Shown here: one piece after another, positions 15,902 through 24,723 of the stretch
Position numbering within the stretch: position 1 is the stretch's first letter
Layout of the letters: each line of letters begins with the position of its first letter
Assembly: GCF_001552535.1 (NCBI RefSeq)
Contig: NZ_BCRJ01000076.1
Location: 1-64,000 of the forward strand
DNA: 64,000 nt
Direction: 5' to 3'
Source of the DNA: Nocardioides jensenii JCM 1364 = NBRC 14755
GTDB lineage: Bacteria > Actinomycetota > Actinomycetes > Propionibacteriales > Nocardioidaceae
The notes under the pieces: generated by a model
What the model was told of the DNA's origin: nothing
Databases searched by the model: none
The model's input: only the letters and a program-made list of their open reading frames with translations
Program-made: the position numbers and the translations under genes

Positions 15902-17053
15902 TCAGGCGGTCTGGCGGCGGCGCTGCCACCGGTCCTGCATCCGACTGCGCAGCTGCCTCACCCGCGAGGCAGGCTCCTGTTGGCGGCGTGGGCCGGGCAG
16001 GGCGACGGGTCCGGAGACGGGGGTCGTCGGCAGCGCGGCGTCGCCGACCAACCGCTCGATGACCCGATCGGTCACGGCGGCGCTGGTGAACGAGTTGCGC
16101 TCGGCCGGTTCACCCGCGCGCAGGTTGCCGGCGACCGAGCGTACGAAGTAGTCCAGCTCGGCGCTGTACTCCTCGCCGCGGACGTAGAACCAGACCTGGT
16201 CGGTGAGGTCGGTGGTGTAGCGCACGTTCCATCCGTGCTGGTAGCCGCTGGGACAGATTGCCTGCTCGCGCAGGTAGACCTGACACTCCTGGCGGTCCAC
16301 GGTGATCCGACCCAGGGTGCCGGTCAACGTGATCTTGGTCGACATCTTGCGGTAGGACTCGTCGGACCAGTTGACCGAGAGCTGGGCGCTCGCCTTCGGA
16401 TAGTGCAGTGTCGCGTAGACCTCGTCCTCGGTCTCCACCGAGAAGATGTTGCCGAGCACGGTGCCGCTGACCGCTGAGGGCTCTCCGAGATACCAGGTGA
16501 GCAGGTCCAGCGGGTGGGCCGCGTAGTCGTAGAGGGCGCCCCCGCCCTCCGCACGACGTCCGCGCCAGGTGCTGGCCTTCGCACGGAGCACCACCGGACC
16601 GTAGGCCTCGGCCAGTGCGTGCTTGACCTCGCCGATGGCACCGAGTTCCAGCAGCCGCTTCGCTTCGGCGAAGGCCGCCACGAAGCGGTTGTGATAGCCC
16701 ACCTGGGTGCGGAGCCCGGAACGTCGGGCGAGCTCGGCGAGTTCCATCGACTGGTTGGCCGAGAGAGTCAGTGGCTTCTCGCAGAAGACGTTCACGCCGT
16801 GCTCGATCGCGCTGCGCACCATGGGGAAGTGGGCCTTGGTCGGCGTGGCGATGACGACGCCGTCAAGCGGTTCCTCGCGCAGCATCCGGTCGTAGTCGCG
16901 GTAGGAGGTCAGGCCGGTGTACTTGCCGAGGACGTCGAGCACGAAACCACTCGAGTCGCACATGGCCACCGATTGGACGTCCGGGTGCTGGCGGAGGATG
17001 GAGAGATGTGAGAGCCCCATCTTGCCGATTCCCACGACTGCCAGGCGAACCAC
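15902..17053 (-). CDS. Gfo/Idh/MocA-family oxidoreductase
   Basis: An NAD(P)-dependent sugar oxidoreductase of about 383 residues. The Rossmann start is VRLAVVGIGKMGLSHL, with the family motif CEKPLTLS and, later, GGALYDYAAHPLDLL carrying the His of the substrate site. GTG 17053 is preceded by GGAAGG; the open frame to 18046 is a shadow of the divergent glycosyltransferase. It probably modifies a sugar for the exopolysaccharide, with the TIM-barrel gene downstream. The C-terminus is Arg/Gln-rich and probably disordered. Confidence 0.85.
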   Translation of the reverse strand: MVRLAVVGIGKMGLSHLSILRQHPDVQSVAMCDSSGFVLDVLGKYTGLTSYRDYDRMLREEPLDGVVIATPTKAHFPMVRSAIEHGVNVFCEKPLTLSANQSMELAELARRSGLRTQVGYHNRFVAAFAEAKRLLELGAIGEVKHALAEAYGPVVLRAKASTWRGRRAEGGGALYDYAAHPLDLLTWYLGEPSAVSGTVLGNIFSVETEDEVYATLHYPKASAQLSVNWSDESYRKMSTKITLTGTLGRITVDRQECQVYLREQAICPSGYQHGWNVRYTTDLTDQVWFYVRGEEYSAELDYFVRSVAGNLRAGEPAERNSFTSAAVTDRVIERLVGDAALPTTPVSGPVALPGPRRQQEPASRVRQLRSRMQDRWQRRRQTA

Positions 17054-17134
17054 GTGCCACGTCCCTTCCGGCGATGTCCGCCGAGTCAACCGGCGCGAGC
17101 CATCCCACGCCCCGAATTCAGGACAGTACCGGCG

Positions 17135-17208
17135 GCGAACGGGGCGGCGAGAGTGATGACGGAGATGTACCCAACTCTCGGTAATTGCTGGGAGGCCGCC
17201 CCGTTCGC
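17135..17208. repeat. 14-bp perfect inverted repeat in divergent EPS promoter region
   Basis: GCGAACGGGGCGGC (17135-17148) is complementary to 17195-17208. An inner pair, GAGAGT (17149-17154) and ACTCTC (17174-17179), lies within it. It sits between the divergent Gfo/Idh and glycosyltransferase genes and could be a large operator or a structured leader. Confidence 0.75.
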
Positions 17209-17260
17209 GGGCCCCCGCACGGGCACAGTGAACGAATCGCAGAGCCTCGAGGGGGACAAG

Positions 17261-18175
17261 ATGGAGACCGCCGCAGTCACCGTGGTGATTCCGACGCACA
17301 ACAGGCCCGTACTCATGCAGCGCGCCCTGGAGAGCGTGCTCGACCAGAAGTACGACGGTGAGATCGAGGTGATCATCGTCTTCGACGCCTGCGACCCGTT
17401 CGACCCGCCGGTGGTGATTCCCCGGGGTCGTTCGGTCCGCACCGTGGTCAACGAACGCACCCGCGGGCTGGCCGGTGCCCGCAACACCGGCATCGTGCTC
17501 GCCACCCACGACTTCGTGGCATTCCTCGACGACGACGACCACTGGCTGCCCGGCAAGCTCGACGCCCAGATGCCGCACTTCGACGACGCGACCCGCCCCG
17601 CCCTGGTCGGCAGTGCGATGGTGCTCGACGACGGCGAACGCACCTTCGAACGGCTCGTGCCGGCCGAGCTGGTCCGTCATCAGGACCTCATCCGAGATCG
17701 GATGGCCGGCCTCCATTCGAGCACGTTCGTCTTCCGTCGTGAGGACCTGCTCGGTCCGGTGGGCCTGGTCGACGAAGACCTCCCCGGCAGCTACGGCGAG
17801 GACTACGACCTGTTGCTGCGCACCGCCAAGGTCGCACCGATCGTCGTGGTCAACGAGCCACTCGTGTCGGTGACCTGGAGCGGCCAGTCCTTCTACTTCG
17901 GACGCTGGGGTGCCTACGCGGAGGGACTGACCTACCTCTTCGAGCGGCACACGGAGTTCGCCGACGACCGCCGGGCCACGGGAAGGATCGCGGGCCAGAT
18001 CGCCTTCGCCCGGGCCGCCAACGGTGAGCGTGCGCACGCCCGGCACTGGGTACGCCGTTCGCTACGCAACGACCCGTTCCAGGTCAAGGCCTGGCTGGCA
18101 CTGGGCATCTCCCTGCGGTTGGTCTCGGCTCCCTGGGTGATTCGCACCGTCCAGCGCATGGGAAAGGGGATCTGA
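17261..18175 (+). CDS. family 2 glycosyltransferase
   Basis: A GT-A-fold transferase of 304 residues. It starts TVVIPTHNRPVLMQRALESVLDQ, has the metal-binding acidic run FLDDDDHW and an acceptor-side motif GEDYDLLLR. There is no membrane segment. It probably adds one sugar to the lipid-linked repeat unit on the cytoplasmic face. ATG 17261 (METAAVTVV) has a GAGGGGG site; the open frame upstream crosses the inverted repeat. The next gene starts 2 nt after its stop, so it heads an operon of four genes. Confidence 0.88.
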   Translation: METAAVTVVIPTHNRPVLMQRALESVLDQKYDGEIEVIIVFDACDPFDPPVVIPRGRSVRTVVNERTRGLAGARNTGIVLATHDFVAFLDDDDHWLPGKLDAQMPHFDDATRPALVGSAMVLDDGERTFERLVPAELVRHQDLIRDRMAGLHSSTFVFRREDLLGPVGLVDEDLPGSYGEDYDLLLRTAKVAPIVVVNEPLVSVTWSGQSFYFGRWGAYAEGLTYLFERHTEFADDRRATGRIAGQIAFARAANGERAHARHWVRRSLRNDPFQVKAWLALGISLRLVSAPWVIRTVQRMGKGI

Positions 18176-18176
18176 C

Positions 18177-19121
18177 GTGTGCCCTGCACCTCAGGTCAGT
18201 TTCGAAGGCCGTTCCTCGGCGGTCGCAGACCTCAAGGAGAGGTCGCCGCGCTGGGTGAAGGATGTCGCCAACCTGACCACGCGTCGCTACGCGATGGCGA
18301 CCGCCGGGTGGCGCACCACTCCGGACTTCCTGGTGATCGGCACCAAGAGAGGCGGCACCACCGCGCTGTTCAACTACCTGCTCATGCACCCCGGAGTGCT
18401 CGGCCTGTTCCCGCAGCCGCGCGGCCGCAAGAGCAGCGACTACTTCTTCAAGGAGCTCGAGCGAGGGGAGGACTGGTATCGCTCGCACTTCCACACCACG
18501 GTCTTCCGGGAACGGAAGGGGCGCGAGCTCGGCTACCGACCCGCGTCCGGAGAGGCCTCTCCCTACTACCTCTGGGATCCGCGAGTGGCCGACGCCGTGC
18601 ACGAGGTGGCGCCGGAGATCAGGGCGATCGCCCTGCTCCGGGATCCCGTGAAGCGGGCGTGGTCCCACTTCCAGGAGCGCAGGGCGAACGGTGTCGAGCC
18701 ACTGGGCTTCGTGGATGCCCTGGCTGCGGAGGAGGACCGGCTGCAGGGTGAGGCTGAACGGATGGCCGCGGATCCGACCTACTACAGCGAGGCCCACGAC
18801 TGGTACTCCTATCGTTCGCGCGGCATCTACCTGCCGCAGCTGCTGAACTGGAAGGCGCGATTCCCCGCGGGGCACTTGCTGGTGCTGCGCAGCGAGGACA
18901 TGTATCGCGACGTGCAAGGCGTCTTCGACTCGGTCTGTGCCTTCTTGGGCCTGCCGCCGCACACCCTGCCCACCACCCGGGCGTTCGGTGCCAGGAGCAA
19001 CCCGGAGTCGATGCCCGAGGAAGCCCGTGACCAGCTCACTGCGTTCTACGCGTCTCACAATCGGGATCTGGAGGAACACCTCGGGCGTTCCTTGGAGTGG
19101 TCAGCTGGAGCGGAGGCATGA
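18177..19121 (+). CDS. PAPS-dependent sulfotransferase 1
   Basis: A 314-residue sulfotransferase-domain protein. The 5'-phosphosulfate loop is GTKRGGTTAL and the 3'-phosphate region is LLRDPVKRAWSHF, as in carbohydrate sulfotransferases. GTG 18177 follows the glycosyltransferase stop at once. It would transfer sulfate from PAPS to a sugar hydroxyl of the polymer or its precursor; the acceptor is inferred from its position. The stop overlaps the start of the second sulfotransferase. Confidence 0.85.
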   Translation: MCPAPQVSFEGRSSAVADLKERSPRWVKDVANLTTRRYAMATAGWRTTPDFLVIGTKRGGTTALFNYLLMHPGVLGLFPQPRGRKSSDYFFKELERGEDWYRSHFHTTVFRERKGRELGYRPASGEASPYYLWDPRVADAVHEVAPEIRAIALLRDPVKRAWSHFQERRANGVEPLGFVDALAAEEDRLQGEAERMAADPTYYSEAHDWYSYRSRGIYLPQLLNWKARFPAGHLLVLRSEDMYRDVQGVFDSVCAFLGLPPHTLPTTRAFGARSNPESMPEEARDQLTAFYASHNRDLEEHLGRSLEWSAGAEA

Positions 19122-20071
19122 GCCCGGCGGAGGCACCGCTCCTCTACATCGGCGGGTGGGGTCGCAGCGGCTCGACCCTGTTGGAGTGCCTGCTGGCCGA
19201 GCTCGACGACGTCGTGGTGCTGGGTGAGGTGGTCCACCTGTGGGAGCGCGGGCTGCGCCACAACGAGCGCTGTGCATGCGGTCAGCCCTTCCACGCGTGC
19301 CCGTTCTGGAGCGAGGTCGGGGAGCGCGCCTTCGGCGGGTGGTCGCGCGTCGATCCGGATCGTCTCGCGTGGCTGCGCCACGAGGTCGATCGGCAACGGC
19401 GGATCCCGCAGACCGGCCGGCTGCGGCCGACGCCTCGGACCGTCGCGCTCACCCAGGAGTACGCCGACCACTACCGGCGCATCTATGACGCGGCCCGCAC
19501 GATCACCGGAGCCACGATCGTCGTCGACTCGAGCAAGGAGATACCGACAGCTCTCGCGCTGAGCCACGACCCGGTGATCGACCTGCGGGTGCTGCACATC
19601 GTCAGAGACAGTCGAGGCGTGGCCTACAGCTGGTCCAAGACCGTCACCCGCCCCGAGTCCACGACCGCCGAGCCGATGCAGCGCTACGGTCCTGCGACCA
19701 GCACGGCCTTCTGGCTCTCGGGGAACCTGACCGTCAAGGCGCTGGCCCATCGCGGCGTACCGCTCGTGCGGATGCGCTACGAAGACCTCGTCGACGCGCC
19801 GCAGGACTCGGTCGCGAGCGCCTGGCGCGCGCTCGGCCTGCCGGGCGCACCGAGGCTGCCGATGCTCGATGAGCACACCGTCGACCTGCATCCGACGCAC
19901 TCGGTGGCCGGCAACCCCATGCGCTTCCGCACCGGACGGACCACGTTGGCGGCGGACACGTCGTGGCGCGAGTCGCTGCCCGTACGCGACCGGCGCCTGG
20001 TGACCGCGATGAGCTACCCGGTGCTGCGCAAGTGGGGCTACCTCGACGCGCGAACGAAGGAGCCGGCATGA
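19118..20071 (+). CDS. PAPS-dependent sulfotransferase 2
   Basis: A 317-residue sulfotransferase-family protein with LLYIGGWGRSGSTLLECLL as the PAPS 5' loop and VLHIVRDSRGVAYSW as the 3' region. A short Cys-rich segment (CACGQPFHACPFW) near residue 55 may bind a metal; it is also seen in related bacterial sulfotransferases. ATG 19118 overlaps the previous stop (ATGA), which indicates coupling. It differs enough from the first sulfotransferase to suggest a different acceptor position. Confidence 0.85.
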   Translation: MSPAEAPLLYIGGWGRSGSTLLECLLAELDDVVVLGEVVHLWERGLRHNERCACGQPFHACPFWSEVGERAFGGWSRVDPDRLAWLRHEVDRQRRIPQTGRLRPTPRTVALTQEYADHYRRIYDAARTITGATIVVDSSKEIPTALALSHDPVIDLRVLHIVRDSRGVAYSWSKTVTRPESTTAEPMQRYGPATSTAFWLSGNLTVKALAHRGVPLVRMRYEDLVDAPQDSVASAWRALGLPGAPRLPMLDEHTVDLHPTHSVAGNPMRFRTGRTTLAADTSWRESLPVRDRRLVTAMSYPVLRKWGYLDARTKEPA

Positions 20072-21003
20072 CCCGCACGCTGTTGGTCGCCTCGGCTGGC
20101 GGACACCTCGACGAGCTGCGCATCCACGCGCAACGACTCGGCATCGCCGAGAGCAACGCAGTCTGGGTGACCAGCCCGACGCCTCAGACCGAGTCACTCC
20201 TGGCCGGGCGGGACGTGGTCTGGGTGCCGCGGGTCGGGTCGGGTGAGGTTCGCAAGGCGATGGCCGGGGTGCCGGAGGCCGTGCGCATCCACCGCCGGGT
20301 GCGACCCGACCTGGTGGTGAGCACCGGGGCGCTGTTCTCCACGCCCCACCTGCTCGCGGCCAGACTGGCGCGTTGCGAGACCTGGTTCATCGACAGCGCG
20401 ACCCGCGTCGCTGCTCCCTCGTCCACGGGCCGATTCGCGCAACACCTCACTCGCGCCAAGCTCTTCGCCCAGGGAGACGGGTGGGGTGATCCGCGCTGGA
20501 CTCCTGTGCCGAGCGTCTTCGATTCCTTCGAGGTCGACCACACCGCAGCGCTCGATCCGCCCCCGGAGATCCGCAGGGCCGTGGTCACCCTCGGGTCCGA
20601 GCTGTGGCCCTTCGATCGCGCCGTACGCCGGGTGCTGGACCTGCTGCCCGATGCCGAGATCTGCTGGCAGACCGGGGTCACCGACTACCGACATGAGGGT
20701 CACACCCTGCAGCAGTGGCTGCCGGCCGAGGAGCTTCGCCGACGGATCCGCGAAGCCGACGTCGTGGTCATGCACGCCGGCGTCGGCTCCGCCTTGGTGT
20801 GCCTGGACGAGGGCAAGGTGCCAGTCATCCTGCCGCGTCGAAGCAGCAAGCAGGAGATGGTCGATGACCACCAGGTCGAGGTGGCCGGCATGCTCGCCGC
20901 CCGGTCACTGGCGATCAGCGTGGACCCGGACGATCTCAGTCGCGACGACCTGGACGCAGCTGCGGGGTTGCGGACACGGCGGACAACTCCAGTCCTGAGC
21001 TGA
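20068..21003 (+). CDS. Alg14-Alg13-type fused glycosyltransferase
   Basis: A 311-residue GT-B-type protein. The N-terminal half resembles Alg14/PssD (LLVASAGGHLDELR, then VVSTGALFSTPHLLAAR). The C-terminal half resembles Alg13/PssE and MurG C-domains (VVTLGSELWPFDRAVRR, HAGVGSALVCLDEGKVPVILPR). In exopolysaccharide loci these two halves are often separate genes that form one enzyme; here they are one chain. ATG 20068 overlaps the previous stop. Its 3' end overlaps the convergent polymerase gene by 68 bp. Confidence 0.8.
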   Translation: MTRTLLVASAGGHLDELRIHAQRLGIAESNAVWVTSPTPQTESLLAGRDVVWVPRVGSGEVRKAMAGVPEAVRIHRRVRPDLVVSTGALFSTPHLLAARLARCETWFIDSATRVAAPSSTGRFAQHLTRAKLFAQGDGWGDPRWTPVPSVFDSFEVDHTAALDPPPEIRRAVVTLGSELWPFDRAVRRVLDLLPDAEICWQTGVTDYRHEGHTLQQWLPAEELRRRIREADVVVMHAGVGSALVCLDEGKVPVILPRRSSKQEMVDDHQVEVAGMLAARSLAISVDPDDLSRDDLDAAAGLRTRRTTPVLS

Positions 21004-22324
21004 GTCCCCGATCGGCCGCGGACGGTGGGCCCTGCCGTGGCGAGACGACCCTGAGTGCCAGCGCGGCCGCGACCATCATCAGCGGCAGCCCGTAGGGCAC
21101 GGCGCCGTAGTAGAAGAACTCGATGGATCCCACCAGCAACACGGTGTTGCTGGCCAGACCGGTGATGTCCCGACGACGCAGTGACCTGGCGAAGGCGGTC
21201 AGGAACCAGGCCATGAAGCAGAGCGTCGCGCCGGGTCCGTGGGACACCAGCACCAGCCAGAACTGCCCCTGGGTGCCCACTGGATCGAGGTTCGGGTTCT
21301 CGGCCTCGACGGTGACACCGTGCCCGAAGATCGGGGAGTCGGGCACGGTGCCGATCGACTGCTCGTACAACGAGGCACGGTCCTCGGTGCTCTTGCCGCC
21401 CTGCTCGGCTCGGTTCTCGAGTCGCTCGGTGGTCGGCAGGGCTTGATAGACGGTGAAGCCGAGCACAGCGACCACTGCCAGCACGACCAGGCCCTTGGGT
21501 CGGCCGGCGATCGCCAGGCGGAGGGCGCCGTAGACCAGGGCGATGCCCAACCCGATCAGCATGCCGCGGTTGAGAGTCAGGAATGCCGGCACCAGTGAGA
21601 GCGGGAGCATGGCAGCGACTGCCCAGAACCGGCGGGTGCCTCGCACCTGGATCAGGTAGACGATCACGAACGGCACCAGCAGTGAGTACACGTTGCCCCA
21701 GTTGTTCGTGTACAGGAAGGGTGCGCTGGGGCGCGGGTCGCTGGCGAAGAACGAGTCCGGGTCGTACTGGTTGAGTCGGCGGATCACCATGTGGTTGACC
21801 CACTCGTTGGACACGATCGACTGGGGGAGCAGGTAGCTCATCGGCGTCCGGAAGACCGCGGTCGGCAGCATCAGCGCGAGGTAGCCGCCGGCGACCGTGA
21901 TCAGCCACCACACCGTCAGCACCCCGGTCACGAACCGTTGGGTCAGGGCCTCGCGGCTGTTGTAGACGTAGAGGAACAAGACCGTGCAGGCAAGGTAGAC
22001 CGACTCGCGGTAGCCGAAGACGATCAGTTGACCGGGCCGATCGAGTCGGATCACCGAGAGTGTCGACCAGAGGAGGAAGAGCAACCAGATCCCGAAACCC
22101 CGCGGCGTCAGCACCGTCCGGGCACGGATCAGGTAGAGCGTCATCACCGCGGCCATCGGCAGCCAGATGAAGTCGACGATGCCGATCACCCACCAGAGGG
22201 GGAAGCCGGCGAACGCGACCGTCAACGGCCACGACGGGAGGCGGCCGGACGGGCGCAGGTGCTCGATTGCCGCGGGTCCGGTCAACGGCGCCCCCGGAAT
22301 GCCGTCACCTGCCTGCGCATTCAC
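20936..22324 (-). CDS. O-antigen ligase/Wzy-like polymerase
   Basis: An integral membrane protein of 462 residues with about ten to twelve membrane segments and a long extracytoplasmic loop after the TLNRGMLIGLG segment, the usual layout of WaaL/Wzy-type proteins. The loop contains SIGTVPDSPIFGHGVTVE, like the conserved Gly-His-Gly region of this superfamily. It would join repeat units outside the membrane. It is transcribed towards the glycosyltransferase operon and divergent from the Wzz-like gene. Confidence 0.75.
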   Translation of the reverse strand: MNAQAGDGIPGAPLTGPAAIEHLRPSGRLPSWPLTVAFAGFPLWWVIGIVDFIWLPMAAVMTLYLIRARTVLTPRGFGIWLLFLLWSTLSVIRLDRPGQLIVFGYRESVYLACTVLFLYVYNSREALTQRFVTGVLTVWWLITVAGGYLALMLPTAVFRTPMSYLLPQSIVSNEWVNHMVIRRLNQYDPDSFFASDPRPSAPFLYTNNWGNVYSLLVPFVIVYLIQVRGTRRFWAVAAMLPLSLVPAFLTLNRGMLIGLGIALVYGALRLAIAGRPKGLVVLAVVAVLGFTVYQALPTTERLENRAEQGGKSTEDRASLYEQSIGTVPDSPIFGHGVTVEAENPNLDPVGTQGQFWLVLVSHGPGATLCFMAWFLTAFARSLRRRDITGLASNTVLLVGSIEFFYYGAVPYGLPLMMVAAALALRVVSPRQGPPSAADRGLSSGLELSAVSATPQLRPGRRD

Positions 22325-22344
22325 ATCACCGATTGTAGTGTGGG

Positions 22345-22367
22345 AGCGCGGTCACCACCGCGCTTTT
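22345..22367 (+). promoter_or_regulatory. terminator-like hairpin in the wzz leader
   Basis: AGCGCGGT-CACC-ACCGCGCT followed by TTT forms a perfect 8-bp stem. It lies 47 bp upstream of the Wzz-like gene, just after a possible -10 (TAGTGT, about 22336). It could act as an attenuator. Confidence 0.5.
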
Positions 22368-22414
22368 GGCTGCCGGGACTCCCCGGGACGAGGTGACCAG
22401 CGGAAGGGACCGCG

Positions 22415-23974
22415 ATGAGTGAGCACGTGGATGCCGGCACCTCCATGGACCTGGCGCGCTACGGCAACATCTTGCGCAGGCGCTGGCGGGTGGTTGCTCT
22501 GTGCCTCGTGCTGGGTCTGGGGCTGGCCGTGCTCTACCTGGCGATGGTTCCGCAGAAGCTCACCGCGGCCACGCAGGTTCAGATCAACGTGATCAGCACG
22601 GAACCGTTCACCTCCGACCGATCCAGCGCCGACCTGGTCGACCCTGAGACCGAGGTCCAGCTGGCTCGGTCCTCACGCGTCGTCACTGCTGCCGCGGAGG
22701 AGCTCTCCGGATCGATGACACCGGCGGACGTCCGAAGCGCCATGGAGGTCAGCGTGCTTCCGGAGGCAACGGTCGTGCGTATCGCGTTCACGGCTGACAG
22801 CAAGCGGGAGGCCACCGCAGCGGCCGACGCAATCGCGCAGGCCTACCTCGACTTCCGCTCCGACCAGGCTGCCGATCGGATCACGTCGATCTCCACGTCG
22901 CTGGGCAAGCGGCGTACCGAGGTCCTTGCCGGTCTCCGTGACGCGAACGCCCGCCTGAGCAAGGCCACCGCAGGAACTCCGGCGGCCACGCAGGCCGAGA
23001 CCGACCGCCAGATCCTCAGTGCCGACCTCGACTCCCTCCTCGGTCAGATCAACAGTCTCAACTCGATCGACACCGGTGGCGGCACGATCCTGACCAGTGC
23101 CGCTGACGGCACGGTCACCGTCAGCCCGAATCGCTCCACGTTCGTGCTCGGCGGGCTGTTCGGCGGGCTGTTGCTCGGCATCGTGGCCGCCTTCACCGTC
23201 AACGTGCTCGACCGTCGGGTGCGCGACCCCTACGACATCAGTGGTGCCGGCGGTGGCGCCGTCCTCTCACGACTGACCTCCACCCGAGGCACCTTGGTTG
23301 CCGACGAGGCGGACGACGACGCGATCCGCAGCCTGCGAGAGCGTCTGCTCGCCTCGCTGCGCGTCGACAACCCGGTGATGTCGGTGATCGAGGTCAACCG
23401 TGGTCATGAGCAGCTCGACGTGCACGTCAACCTGGCCCGCAGCATCGTGGCCAGCGGTCTGCCGGTGGAGCTGCTTCTCCCCGAGCACTCCTCGGCGAAT
23501 GTCGAGGCGCTCCGCGAAGGACTGGGGTTGCAACGGTTCGACAAGTCCGAAGGGTGGGAGCAGCTGAGGACGCCCACGATCCCCGGCCTGACTGTCACCG
23601 TTGCCTCTGCCACCGGCCAATCGGGGGTTCCGGCCGACCTCGTCGGTCAGCGACTGCGGTCAGGGTCATCCGGCCCCGGCCTCACGATCATCGCGCTTCC
23701 GCCGGATTCCAGCCGGGCTCTGCGGCTGGTCTCCGGTCGACTCGGGCATGCGGTGATCCTCATCGTGTCGGAGGGCGAGACCCGCATCGACCAGCTCGCC
23801 CGTCTGTCCACCGAGCTGCACGCCGTCGGCGCTGTCGTCCACGGCAGCGTCCTGGTTCCGCGTGGGCGTCGCACCGCCCTGCCTGTGGTCGAGAAGAAGA
23901 CCGACCATTCGAGGGACGGCCACCCGAAGAGCGGGCGCACCAAGCGCGACAGGGCCGATGCTCGTCGTTCGTGA
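22415..23974 (+). CDS. Wzz-like chain-length protein with degenerate kinase-like domain
   Basis: A 519-residue protein with the Wzz/polysaccharide co-polymerase layout: membrane segment 1 (about 26-46), a large extracytoplasmic coiled region, and membrane segment 2 (about 246-268). The cytoplasmic C-terminal domain aligns in position with the BY-kinase domain of related proteins, but the Walker A site is missing (IEVNRGHEQLDVHVNLA stands where a P-loop would be) and there is no Tyr cluster. It probably controls chain length without kinase activity. The basic tail ends KSGRTKRDRADARRS. Confidence 0.75.
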   Translation: MSEHVDAGTSMDLARYGNILRRRWRVVALCLVLGLGLAVLYLAMVPQKLTAATQVQINVISTEPFTSDRSSADLVDPETEVQLARSSRVVTAAAEELSGSMTPADVRSAMEVSVLPEATVVRIAFTADSKREATAAADAIAQAYLDFRSDQAADRITSISTSLGKRRTEVLAGLRDANARLSKATAGTPAATQAETDRQILSADLDSLLGQINSLNSIDTGGGTILTSAADGTVTVSPNRSTFVLGGLFGGLLLGIVAAFTVNVLDRRVRDPYDISGAGGGAVLSRLTSTRGTLVADEADDDAIRSLRERLLASLRVDNPVMSVIEVNRGHEQLDVHVNLARSIVASGLPVELLLPEHSSANVEALREGLGLQRFDKSEGWEQLRTPTIPGLTVTVASATGQSGVPADLVGQRLRSGSSGPGLTIIALPPDSSRALRLVSGRLGHAVILIVSEGETRIDQLARLSTELHAVGAVVHGSVLVPRGRRTALPVVEKKTDHSRDGHPKSGRTKRDRADARRS

Positions 23975-23992
23975 CCTGGGTGCTCGGCGGGG

Positions 23993-24613
23993 TCAGCAGT
24001 TCGGGTCGTCGGGGAACGTGACGTCGCTGACCACCCACCCCCCGGCCTTGCGGGTCAGGGTGACCAGGTTGAGGGTGCGTTCCGGTGTGCCCTGGTCCAG
24101 GCCGACCTGGGCGCCGGAGCCGTCGAGGATGCGCACGCCGGAGTTGTCGACGCACACCTCCAGGGTGAGGGTCGCCGGCTTCGTCGTACGTGCGATCACG
24201 CGTTGACGCACGACGCGTCCCCGGCCTTCGACGTGCCAGTCGTTGTGGGCGTACTCGACGGCCAGGTTGATGGTCTGCCTGCGGGCATCGCCGACCACGC
24301 CCGCGGGCCCAGCACCCTTCGTGGTGGCGTCCGGGTCACCGAGGGCAGCGCCGGTGGCGTCGATCCAGGTGGTGACACCTGTGCGTGCCGCGGCTCGCAC
24401 CGACGGGGGAACCGTGACTGCCGTGGGAGGTGCCGCCGGCGTGGGTGACGCCGAAGGATCCCCCGCAGCCTGACTGGTCGAGCCCGAGGGGGTGGACTTC
24501 GCTGTCGCCCTGTCGGCGGGGTCGTCGTCACCGGAGCAACTGGCGAGCAGCAACAGCGGCAGTACGCCTGCCACGATCGCCGCGCGCGTGACAGGACTGG
24601 GTGATCTGCGCAT
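23993..24613 (-). CDS. secreted lipoprotein of unknown function
   Basis: A 206-residue lipoprotein with signal sequence and lipobox LLASC (Cys at about 26), a Ser/Thr/Pro/Ala-rich linker to about residue 75, and a globular domain that ends in a Cys (FPDDPNC), with a second Cys at LEVCVDN that may form a disulfide with it. It resembles small actinobacterial anchored beta-domain proteins. It sits between the Wzz-like and flippase genes on the opposite strand; whether it serves the polymer is unknown. Confidence 0.65.
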   Translation of the reverse strand: MRRSPSPVTRAAIVAGVLPLLLLASCSGDDDPADRATAKSTPSGSTSQAAGDPSASPTPAAPPTAVTVPPSVRAAARTGVTTWIDATGAALGDPDATTKGAGPAGVVGDARRQTINLAVEYAHNDWHVEGRGRVVRQRVIARTTKPATLTLEVCVDNSGVRILDGSGAQVGLDQGTPERTLNLVTLTRKAGGWVVSDVTFPDDPNC

Positions 24614-24723
24614 CGGACTCCCTCAGTGGGCACGGCCGAGTCCGGTGATTCACCGGCGGCCGCGACGTGGTGGTCCTAGTCTAGAGCGACATCGCTCACT
24701 TCTCAGGCCTTCGAGGAGTCGTC

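Noticed and set aside
17054..17260. N-terminal extension of the glycosyltransferase through the inverted repeat
   Set aside because: The extension has no family similarity, and the GAGGGGG site supports ATG 17261.
22415..23974. Active tyrosine autokinase fused to Wzz
   Set aside because: No Walker A motif and no C-terminal Tyr cluster are visible.
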